64,000 nt of DNA from Acetobacter sp. CAG:977 (GTDB taxonomy: Bacteria > Pseudomonadota > Alphaproteobacteria > CAAGCB01 > CAG-977): the NCBI GenBank assembly GCA_000434295.1, contig HF994935.1:570965-634964 (forward strand), read 5' to 3'. The position numbers and the translations under genes are program-made. The notes under the pieces were generated by a model. That model worked only from the letters and a program-made list of their open reading frames with translations. It had not been told where the DNA came from and searched no databases. Positions 34,188-40,938 of this stretch are shown piece after piece (the first letter of the stretch is position 1; each line of letters begins with the position of its first letter).

Positions 34188-34895
34188 ATGGCGGAAGAAA
34201 CTCCTGGTAAAGACAATAATAAAAAAGGTTTTGCCGCACGGATGCGGAACTATTTTTTAACGGGGATTCTCGTTACCGCTCCGCCGGCTCTGACGATATA
34301 TTTAGCCGTCCTGTTCGTTAATTTTATCGACAGCAAAGTCAGAGGCTTAATCCCTGCCGAATATAATCCCGAACAATATTTGCCTTTTGCCATTCCCGGT
34401 TTGGGCGTCGTGATTGTTTTGGTCGCCATGATACTTTTGGGCGCCTTTACAACGGGCTTTGTCGGGCGCTTGTGCATGCGCCAGTGGGAAAGAATGTGGG
34501 AAAGTATGCCGTTCGTATCGGGCATATACAGCGCATTCAAACAAATCTTTGAAACGGTTTTTTCAAAAAAATCAAATGCGTTCAGACAGGTCGTTCTGGT
34601 CGAGTTCCCCAGAAAAGACGCTTGGACGTTGGCGTTTGTGACGGCGGATGCTCCTTACGAAGTCGAGCACTCGTTGAATTGCAAGGATATGTTGTCGGTT
34701 TATGTCCCGACGACGCCGAACCCGACTTCCGGATATTTGATGATGTTTAAAAAAGAAGACGTCGTTCCGGTCGATATGACCGTTGAAGAAGGGTTGAAGC
34801 TGATTATTTCTCTGGGGATTATCGTCAAAAAACGTCCCGAAGATTTTTCATTGCCTTCGGCTTTTCATCATCATTCTTCTTCGGATGAAAAATAA
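34188..34895 (+). CDS. DUF502 membrane protein
   Basis: 235 residues matching the DUF502 family of unknown function. Two transmembrane segments near the N-terminus (~22-48, NYFLTGILVTAPPALTIYLAVLF; ~68-92, GLGVVIVLVAMILLGAFTTGF), then the family motif PFVSGIYSAFKQIFETVF and a soluble domain with the VYVPTTPNPTSGYLMM signature. The C-terminus is His/Ser-rich. Members are widespread in Alphaproteobacteria. A strong hairpin terminator follows 13 nt after the stop. Confidence 0.92.
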   Translation: MAEETPGKDNNKKGFAARMRNYFLTGILVTAPPALTIYLAVLFVNFIDSKVRGLIPAEYNPEQYLPFAIPGLGVVIVLVAMILLGAFTTGFVGRLCMRQWERMWESMPFVSGIYSAFKQIFETVFSKKSNAFRQVVLVEFPRKDAWTLAFVTADAPYEVEHSLNCKDMLSVYVPTTPNPTSGYLMMFKKEDVVPVDMTVEEGLKLIISLGIIVKKRPEDFSLPSAFHHHSSSDEK

Positions 34896-34907
34896 AAAAA
34901 ACAGGAT

Positions 34908-34938
34908 ATAAAAAAGGAGGGAAATCCCTCCTTTTTTA
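34908..34938. terminator. Bidirectional terminator DUF502 / ELM1-like
   Basis: A-run plus GGAGGG pairing with CCCTCC plus a T-run (34911-34938) around a small AAAT loop. It separates two convergent genes and overlaps the ELM1-like stop. Confidence 0.88.
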
Positions 34939-36207
34939 TCGGCTTTTCGATTTTAATGTCTTTAAGACCAAAGGTGTTTGTTGCTTTTTGCTTTGGTAAA
35001 AAGTTTCTTTAAGCGTCGTTAATCTAGATTTCTTTTCTTCGTTTAGAAACTTATCGACAGCGTTAATGATTGTTGAATTGGTCTGCGGCAATACGGGCAT
35101 TGAAAATGCCGTGTCAAAGACGCGGTCATCGTTTAAATCCAAAACGTACTTGTTTTTGCAAGCATTAAACAGCCTGTGGCAATCGGGACGTTTTTCCGGA
35201 TCAATTTCCATATCGCCGTAGACGGCGGTTTTTATTCCCAAGGCAGCCGTGTCGGAAGTGTAAGAAAAGCTGTCCATGGTTCCGATAACGATACTGCTTT
35301 GCGCAAGTATTGCAGGATATATGTTCCCGATTTTTTGGCTTTGTTCGGCGAATTCTTTTTTGTATTTTCCGGAATACATGCGAAAATCGGCGGCTTCGTT
35401 ATCGTTTTGAGCGATTTTTTTCGCATTGTAAAAAGCCATATTATTTTCGCTGCACTTTTCAAACAAAAAGTCAGTAACGTCGGTCGGTGTTCTCGGGCTG
35501 TTTCCGAAAGCGACGTTAAATCCTTTTTCTTGGAATTCTTTAGCGCGTTTCCAGAGATTTTCCGCATCTTTCAGCGTGAATTTAATTTCGGGACCTTCGA
35601 CGCGCCCGCCCAAAGAAAAGAAGGCTGTCGGCTTGCCGTTTTTGAACTGAGCCAATTCTTCTGAAAATTTCGGAGAGTTTGCTTCCTGATTGATGCGTAC
35701 TTTTGTTAAGTTTCCGGCAACGCCCAAAGTCGGCACGACCTTGCATTTCATGCCGGTTTGATTGTTTTCGACGGCGTTTGCCTGTTCTTTTGTCATCAGG
35801 TGGTAGGGGACGTTTGCGATGTCGGCGTTTTTATAATCGAAATAAGCGGAGGTCAGAACCAGAGTCGTTACGTTTCCGAGGTTATTGTTCTTATAATATT
35901 CTTTAACGGCGCCGGCTAAAGCATCAGTGTTTTTTCCTGCGTTTTCCATGTCTCCGTGGTTAAAGGGCAGGACAAAGACATTTGGTTTCGGATTGTCTTT
36001 TAAGTAGGTGTCCAGAGCATCATTTACGGCTTTTTGAAAAGAAAACGCATCGGGGAACAGCCCTCTGTCCAAGATTTTTCCGTCAACGGATAGAAGCATT
36101 TTGTTTCTGGTAACGGGGACTTTTTTATCCGCTTCAGCTTCCAGTATCAGACCGCGCGTTTGATTGTCAGAGCCCAAACGTCCGCTGAGAAAACCGCAAA
36201 ATTCCAT
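34936..36207 (-). CDS. ELM1-like (DUF1022-related) protein
   Basis: 423 residues, weakly similar to the bacterial ELM1/DUF1022 proteins (named after plant mitochondrial-fission ELM1; glycosyltransferase-like fold, function in bacteria unknown). The resemblance rests on FSLGGRVEGPEIKFT (198-211), NSPRTP (236-241; family SRRTP) and the GTMDSFSYTSDTAALGIKTAVY run (310-330; family TxDSxSMxSEAxxTGxPVY). The N-terminal ~100 residues and a basic C-terminal tail (KSKKQQTPLVLKTLKSKSR-like) are extra; no signal peptide. It lies 58 nt downstream of the metallopeptidase-like gene on the same strand. Confidence 0.6.
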   Translation of the reverse strand: MEFCGFLSGRLGSDNQTRGLILEAEADKKVPVTRNKMLLSVDGKILDRGLFPDAFSFQKAVNDALDTYLKDNPKPNVFVLPFNHGDMENAGKNTDALAGAVKEYYKNNNLGNVTTLVLTSAYFDYKNADIANVPYHLMTKEQANAVENNQTGMKCKVVPTLGVAGNLTKVRINQEANSPKFSEELAQFKNGKPTAFFSLGGRVEGPEIKFTLKDAENLWKRAKEFQEKGFNVAFGNSPRTPTDVTDFLFEKCSENNMAFYNAKKIAQNDNEAADFRMYSGKYKKEFAEQSQKIGNIYPAILAQSSIVIGTMDSFSYTSDTAALGIKTAVYGDMEIDPEKRPDCHRLFNACKNKYVLDLNDDRVFDTAFSMPVLPQTNSTIINAVDKFLNEEKKSRLTTLKETFYQSKKQQTPLVLKTLKSKSR

Positions 36208-36265
36208 AAGACACCTCTTAGAACAAAAAGGATCAACAAAACTATGATAAAATTTTTAGCCTTTC

Positions 36266-37432
36266 TTAAGAACGGGAATTTTTGGCACGAGTTTGAATAA
36301 TTTCTGAGATATTTACGGATGAATTTTTTTTGTTCGCATTACGCGCTTTTTGAAATTTTCTCAGCTTTGCGCGCAAGAACACTTCTTTTAAATTCTTTGC
36401 TTTTCCTTCCATTATTTTGACCTGTTTCGGCGACATTTCGGCTTTTTGCCCGTAGGTATAATCCATCAGTTTATATGTGTTCGGATTTATGACGAACATA
36501 TCATCAATGGAACGGTCTGTTTTTCCGTAAGCGGCATTGGCGGCTTGAATGTTGAAATACCCTTGTTCTGACAAAGAAAGTTTTTCCGGAGATTTCAGAT
36601 AATCGGCGGAATTTCCTGCATAGGAAACGCCGTTGACTTTAAAGAGAGTTTCGACGAAACGCCCCAGTTGTCGGTCGGACAGGTTTCTTTGTTGAGGCGC
36701 TTTCGCAAGACGGGCTTTTTCTGCTTTGGAATAATAATCGTCATACCAACAGATGATTCTCGAAGATTTATACCAAGCATTTGCAGCATTTTTTAATGTG
36801 TCGGGGTGGTCAAGTTTTCCTTTTTCCGCCGCTTGTTCAACGGCTTCGGCGGCGGCGGAGAAATATCCGTTTTTTATGACGTTAAGCGGTCCATAGTCCC
36901 CCAGCTGAGCCAGTTCATACCCGAATTTTGTTTGTACGGCGACGGCATCCGCTTCAATGGCGCGGTTAACGATCATATAAGATTTAAAGTTCAAGTCATT
37001 GTTTCTGTAAGTTTCGCGGAATTCCGGCACTTGGTCAAACTGAATGGAATGTCGCGCTTCATGAACCAAAACAGAACAGATAAAGTCTTTGTCGTCGCTT
37101 GCATGCAAACAGATTAATCGGTGAGCATCGTTGTAGAAACCGCCGCGTCCGTCATTTTCGGCATAGAGCAAAAAAGAATGCCCCGTTTCGCTTGCTTGGC
37201 GCAAAGTGTCGCGTCCGGTTTTTGACAGACAGGCACGATTAACGCTTTCTGAAAGAAGCGGGACTAAAGATTTGTCCATTTCAGGATCCAGAGTATAAGG
37301 AAACAGGCGGTTTCCCTCGGGATCAAGAGCGTACAAGACATTGGGATTTTGAGATTGCACATTGTTTTGTATCGGAGAAGCCTGAGGTATGGAAGACGGA
37401 TTTTCAAAACGCTGCTGTAAAGAATCAGGCAT
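36266..37432 (-). CDS. Putative zinc metallopeptidase (HEARH; DUF6782-like)
   Basis: 388 residues. A zincin motif, VLVHEARHSIQ (His124, Glu125, His128), is followed 32 residues later by NRAIEADAVAVQ (Glu160 as probable third ligand), a layout seen in DUF6782-type predicted peptidases. The N-terminus is Pro/Gln/Asn-rich and disordered (RFENPSSIPQASPIQNNVQSQ). The C-terminal ~40 residues are very basic (LRKFQKARNANKK). No signal peptide is visible, so if secreted it would need a dedicated system. Start ATG 37432 with AGGAG 7 nt upstream and a TTGACA promoter. Substrate unknown. Confidence 0.7.
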   Translation of the reverse strand: MPDSLQQRFENPSSIPQASPIQNNVQSQNPNVLYALDPEGNRLFPYTLDPEMDKSLVPLLSESVNRACLSKTGRDTLRQASETGHSFLLYAENDGRGGFYNDAHRLICLHASDDKDFICSVLVHEARHSIQFDQVPEFRETYRNNDLNFKSYMIVNRAIEADAVAVQTKFGYELAQLGDYGPLNVIKNGYFSAAAEAVEQAAEKGKLDHPDTLKNAANAWYKSSRIICWYDDYYSKAEKARLAKAPQQRNLSDRQLGRFVETLFKVNGVSYAGNSADYLKSPEKLSLSEQGYFNIQAANAAYGKTDRSIDDMFVINPNTYKLMDYTYGQKAEMSPKQVKIMEGKAKNLKEVFLRAKLRKFQKARNANKKNSSVNISEIIQTRAKNSRS

Positions 37433-37473
37433 ATTTATTCTCCTGTTTTTTTATAGTGATAACTTAAATATAT

Positions 37474-37501
37474 AAGATAGCATATATCTTTGTTTTGTCA
37501 A
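37474..37501 (-). promoter_or_regulatory. sigma70-like promoter of metallopeptidase gene
   Basis: Minus-strand TTGACA (complement of 37496-37501), a 16-nt spacer, and TATCTT (complement of 37474-37479). A copy of the 13-base motif abuts the -35. Confidence 0.6.
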
Positions 37502-37514
37502 TTTTGTCTATTTT
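37502..37514 (-). repeat. 13-base intergenic motif, copy 3
   Basis: TTTTGTCTATTTT on the plus strand, hence AAAATAGACAAAA read toward the minus-strand metallopeptidase gene, directly next to its TTGACA. Confidence 0.5.
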
Positions 37515-37527
37515 GAAGAAGCAACAA

Positions 37528-37558
37528 AAAAAAGCCTGACTTTATGTCAGGCTTTTTT
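37528..37558 (-). terminator. Terminator of tRNA-Cys/tRNA-Asn unit
   Basis: AAAAAAGCCTGAC (37528-37540) pairs with GTCAGGCTTTTTT (37546-37558), just after the tRNA-Asn 3' end on the minus strand. Confidence 0.9.
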
Positions 37559-37561
37559 AAA

Positions 37562-37636
37562 TGGCTCCGGAGGAGGGATTCGAACCCCCGGCCGATCGGT
37601 TAACAGCCGATTGCTCTACCGCTGAGCTACTCCGGA
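37562..37636 (-). tRNA. tRNA-Asn(GTT)
   Basis: 75 nt including encoded CCA. The acceptor stem TCCGGAG pairs with CTCCGGA, the anticodon loop is CTGTTAA giving GTT, and the T-arm reads GGGGGTTCGAATCCCTC. It is the second gene of a two-tRNA unit, 10 nt after tRNA-Cys. Confidence 0.97.
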
Positions 37637-37646
37637 ATGGAACGAT

Positions 37647-37720
37647 TGGAGGCCGAGACCGGAATCGAACCGATATAGAAGGATTTGCAGTCCTCTGCAT
37701 AACCACTCTGCCACTCGGCC
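37647..37720 (-). tRNA. tRNA-Cys(GCA)
   Basis: 74 nt including encoded CCA. The acceptor stem GGCCGAG pairs with CTCGGCC, the anticodon loop is CTGCAAA giving GCA, and the T-arm is GGTTCGATTCC. A strong promoter lies 39 nt upstream. Confidence 0.97.
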
Positions 37721-37758
37721 TTAGCCGTTCCTCAAGCGATCCGCTCAAGACAGGGATG

Positions 37759-37787
37759 TTTATACATTTGATTTGGCGACAGGTCAA
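37759..37787 (-). promoter_or_regulatory. sigma70-type promoter of the tRNA pair
   Basis: Minus-strand TTGACC (complement of 37782-37787), a 17-nt spacer, and TATAAA (complement of 37759-37764). Confidence 0.8.
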
Positions 37788-37884
37788 TAAAAAAATGAAA
37801 AAAAATGAAAGCGCGTTTTTTTGTGAAGTTGTTTGCTTTTTTAAAGGTTTATATAGTATGTTTTCAAAGGAATTTTAATGGAGC

Positions 37885-38574
37885 ATGCCGTTGTTTCAAT
37901 CATTGCCGTCATTTGAATCGGCGCGAAAGAATATGGTTTTGGGGCAACTTATTCCGAATCGCGTTTCGTCTCCGAAGATACTGGAAGCGATGTCTCGCGT
38001 TCCGAGGGAATTGTTTGTTCCCGACCGTTTGCAAAGCTTGGCTTACAGCGATGAACCCGTTCTTATCCGCGAAGGCGTTTTTTTGTTCGAGCCGTTGACG
38101 GCGGCACGATTATTGGAATTGGCTCAGGCCGGTTCGGACGACGTTGTTTTAAACGTCAGGGCGGGGACGGGATATACGGCGGCATTATTGTCCAACTTTT
38201 CCCGTGCCGTTATCGGGCTTGAGGCGGATTCGGGTTTTTGCGAGACGGCACAGGAAATTTTAACTCTGTTGGAAACGGATAATGCGGCTGTTTTAAATAA
38301 AAATCCCGATCTCGGTTTTCCGTCTCAGGCGCCGTATGATGTTATATATATAGACGGTATTGTTACGAAGATTCCCGAAAATCTAATTGCGCAACTTTCG
38401 GAAGGCGGGCGGATGGTTTATGTTGAATCGAAACCCGGATCTTTATCGGCAAAGGCCGGAAAAGTCATAAAACGTAACGGTGTGCTGTCATTTACGTTTG
38501 CTTTTGACATTGCTCTTAATCCCGAAATCCGCCTCTCGGAATACAAAAATTTTGTTTTTGATGAAGTTTTATAA
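37885..38574 (+). CDS. pcm: Protein-L-isoaspartate O-methyltransferase-like protein
   Basis: 229-residue member of the PCMT family, which uses SAM to methylate damaged isoaspartyl residues. Visible: RELFVPDRLQSLAYSDEPVLI (substrate-side region typical of the family), an SAM-binding motif VVLNVRAGTGYTAALLS (canonical VLEIGTGSGYQAA), GLEADSGF, and YDVIYIDGIVTKIPENLIAQL. The gene order pcm-tolC-popZ-valS is common in Alphaproteobacteria. Motif I is slightly divergent, so activity on isoaspartate is inferred. A possible promoter TTGTTT-17-TATAGT lies at 37829-37857. Confidence 0.87.
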   Translation: MPLFQSLPSFESARKNMVLGQLIPNRVSSPKILEAMSRVPRELFVPDRLQSLAYSDEPVLIREGVFLFEPLTAARLLELAQAGSDDVVLNVRAGTGYTAALLSNFSRAVIGLEADSGFCETAQEILTLLETDNAAVLNKNPDLGFPSQAPYDVIYIDGIVTKIPENLIAQLSEGGRMVYVESKPGSLSAKAGKVIKRNGVLSFTFAFDIALNPEIRLSEYKNFVFDEVL

Positions 38575-38600
38575 AGTTATTTGTTGATATTTGGGCGGTT

Positions 38601-38630
38601 TTGACTGTAAAAGAGAATCGTTTTTATATC
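38601..38630 (+). promoter_or_regulatory. Possible sigma70 promoter of tolC
   Basis: TTGACT (38601-38606), an 18-nt spacer, and TATATC (38625-38630), 57 nt before the chosen ATG. Confidence 0.5.
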
Positions 38631-38687
38631 CGTGAATAAATATGCGGATGTTGTTTGTATGACCCGAAAGGCAGGAAAGGGACTTCA

Positions 38688-40130
38688 ATGCTGAATTTGA
38701 AAAAAGTATTGTCCGGGGTTTCATTGTCCGTGATGATGTTGGCGGGAGGAACCGTTCAGTCGGAAACATTGGAAGAAGCATTGGCATATACATATGTTGC
38801 GAATCCGCAGGTGTTGGCGCAACGGGCATATTTACGTTCAGTTTATGAAAAGATAGTTCAGAGCCAATCGGGCTATAAACCGACAATCGTGGGAGAAGCC
38901 AGCTACGGCTACAGTTATGATCGAAACCGCATGCGCCCGAATTTTTTGGAAACGGAAGACGATCCCTATAACGTAGGCGTTAATGCCGTGCAACCTTTGT
39001 TTTCCGGCTTTGGGACGGTTGCGTCGGTCAAAGCGGCAAAGGCTCAGTTTGAGGCAGAACGCGCGAATTTAAAGACCGTTGAACAAAACACGTTAATGAG
39101 CGCCGCGACGGCTTATATGGATGTGATTCGCGACATGGCGCTGTTAAAATTGACGCAAAACAACGAAGCCGTTTTACGCCGTCAGTTGGAATATACTCAG
39201 GATCGTTTTCGCGTCGGAGAATTGACAAAGACGGACGTTGCTCAGTCAGAAGCGCGCTTGGCAGGAGCTGTTGCTTCGCGAATCGATGCGGAAGGGGCAT
39301 TAAAGGTTTCGTATGCAACATATCGCCAAGTCATAGGCAAAATGCCCGATAAAATTTACGAGCCTTCCGTTCCCGAATCGAAACTCCCCCAAACTTTGGC
39401 GGAAGCGCTTGAGATTTCCGAAAAGCGCAATCCTCAGCTGGCATCGGCGGAACAGGCGGCAAAAAGTGCTTTAAGTTCTATTGACGTTGCGAAATCCGGA
39501 CATTATCCGACGTTGGATTTGCAAGGTTCGTTTTATCATGCAAAAACCAAAACGAATTTTAGCGGGGAGGTTTTTAAAGGGCATGCCGATGCTTCCGATG
39601 TTCAGCTGGTTATGAATGTTCCCCTTTATACGGCGGGCAGCGTCGCGTCCAAAGTAAGGGAAAGCAAACATTTGGCGGGTCAGGCTCGCATCAACGTTGA
39701 TACCGTACGTCGGGATGTTGCCCAAATGACGACCCAGGCTTGGGAAAATTATCATTCTTCGGTAGCGTCTTTGAAGTCTTTGGAAGAACAGGTCAGAGCT
39801 TCCGAACTTGCTTTGGACGGCGTTAAAAGAGAAGAACAAGCCGGAACCCGTACCGTTTTGGACGTTTTGAACGCCGAACAGGAACTGTTGGATGCTCGCG
39901 TCAGCGTCGTGACGGCAAAAAGAGATCAGGTCGTTGCGGCATATCAGCTCTTGTCATCAATGGGGATGATGTCTCCGTCGGGTCTCGGGCTTGATTTGTC
40001 CAGGTATCGCCGTAAAAAAGCAGCAGCGGAACAAACGGTCGAAAATAAGGATAAAACAGAAGAAAAATCCGAAGCCGACGAAAAACAAACGCCGGCGCCT
40101 TCCGAAACAAAGAACGTTTCTGAATCATAA
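38688..40130 (+). CDS. tolC: TolC-family outer-membrane efflux protein
   Basis: Outer-membrane channel of type I secretion and RND/MFS efflux systems. 480 residues: signal peptide (SGVSLSVMMLAGGTVQS), then SETLEEALAYTYVANPQVLAQRA, the classic start of a TolC repeat, and paired long helical repeats up to ~430 (FSGFGTVASVKAAKAQ; FRVGELTKTDVAQSEARL; AGTRTVLDVLNAEQELLDARV). The tail is Lys/Glu-rich and disordered. Start set at ATG 38688 with AGGAAAGGG upstream; a TTG at 38655 encloses that ribosome-binding site and is rejected. The partner pump is not in the window. Confidence 0.94.
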   Translation: MLNLKKVLSGVSLSVMMLAGGTVQSETLEEALAYTYVANPQVLAQRAYLRSVYEKIVQSQSGYKPTIVGEASYGYSYDRNRMRPNFLETEDDPYNVGVNAVQPLFSGFGTVASVKAAKAQFEAERANLKTVEQNTLMSAATAYMDVIRDMALLKLTQNNEAVLRRQLEYTQDRFRVGELTKTDVAQSEARLAGAVASRIDAEGALKVSYATYRQVIGKMPDKIYEPSVPESKLPQTLAEALEISEKRNPQLASAEQAAKSALSSIDVAKSGHYPTLDLQGSFYHAKTKTNFSGEVFKGHADASDVQLVMNVPLYTAGSVASKVRESKHLAGQARINVDTVRRDVAQMTTQAWENYHSSVASLKSLEEQVRASELALDGVKREEQAGTRTVLDVLNAEQELLDARVSVVTAKRDQVVAAYQLLSSMGMMSPSGLGLDLSRYRRKKAAAEQTVENKDKTEEKSEADEKQTPAPSETKNVSES

Positions 40131-40162
40131 GCTCATCTTGTTGATAAAAAATACGGTTTTTT

Positions 40163-40197
40163 GGGGCAAGAGGTTAAATCTCATCTTGCCCCTTTTG
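40163..40197 (+). terminator. Terminator after tolC
   Basis: GGGGCAAGA (40163-40171) pairs with TCTTGCCCC (40184-40192), 12-nt loop, followed by a weak T-run TTTTGATT. Confidence 0.75.
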
Positions 40198-40243
40198 ATT
40201 CAGATGGTATATTAAAGTACCGTTTATGAGAATTGGACGAACA

Positions 40244-40858
40244 ATGACAGATCAGAACGAACCTTCAATGGAAGACATCCTGGCTTCTATCCGCAGCATT
40301 CTTGCGGACGGAGAGGGCGAACCTGCGCCGGCTCCTGCCGTTGAAGAAAAAAAAGCTTCCGAACCGGTTGCGCCGCAACCCGTTTATCAAAACAATCAGC
40401 CTGCTCCGAAAGAAGAACCCGCACCGGTTCAACAGCCTTCGGAAAGTGTGGTAAATTTAACGCAGGATATGATTGTTCCCGTGGGAAAGAACGCTCAGTC
40501 CGAAGAAGACGATTTTACGCCGGAACCTGTTGTAAAACCCGTCGCCGAAAACGACCCCGTTCCCGATGAATTTAAGGATATTCCCAAAATTATCGGCAAC
40601 AAGATTCGCGAAGAAGACGGATTGCTTTCGGCGCCGGCGGTAGAAGCGACGGCCGCTTCGCTCAGCCATTTGACGCAAATGTTTGCTGCGGATAAAAATG
40701 CGGCTGTCGGTGTTCCGATGGTTACGTTGGAAAGCATCGTTCGCGAATTGCTCCGACCGCTGTTGAAAGAATGGCTGGATCAGAATTTACCCGACATTGT
40801 CGAACGCGTCGTACGCAAAGAAATCGCCCGCGTTACCGACAGACTTGATTTTAAATAA
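40244..40858 (+). CDS. popZ: PopZ-like polar organizing protein (DUF2497)
   Basis: 204 residues with the PopZ architecture: a short conserved N-terminal helix EPSMEDILASIRSIL (~5-19), a long Pro/Glu/Ala-rich acidic linker (~22-125), and the C-terminal oligomerisation helices VTLESIVRELLRPLLKEWL and LPDIVERVVRKEI. In Caulobacter PopZ forms polar condensates that anchor the ParB-parS centromere and recruit polarity factors. Start chosen at MTDQNEPSMEDIL; an in-frame ATG at 40226 adds six residues. The Ala/Pro-rich linker supports phase separation in the known protein. Flanked by hairpin terminators. Confidence 0.92.
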   Translation: MTDQNEPSMEDILASIRSILADGEGEPAPAPAVEEKKASEPVAPQPVYQNNQPAPKEEPAPVQQPSESVVNLTQDMIVPVGKNAQSEEDDFTPEPVVKPVAENDPVPDEFKDIPKIIGNKIREEDGLLSAPAVEATAASLSHLTQMFAADKNAAVGVPMVTLESIVRELLRPLLKEWLDQNLPDIVERVVRKEIARVTDRLDFK

Positions 40859-40874
40859 AATGTACAACCCCGCA

Positions 40875-40910
40875 TTTCCTCAAGTCGAACGGCTTGAGGA
40901 AATCTTTTTT
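40875..40910 (+). terminator. Terminator after popZ
   Basis: TTTCCTCAAG (40875-40884) pairs with CTTGAGGAAA (40893-40902), 8-nt loop, followed by TCTTTTTT. Confidence 0.88.
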
Positions 40911-40938
40911 ATGACTGAAATGAAAAGGAGGAACGGCG

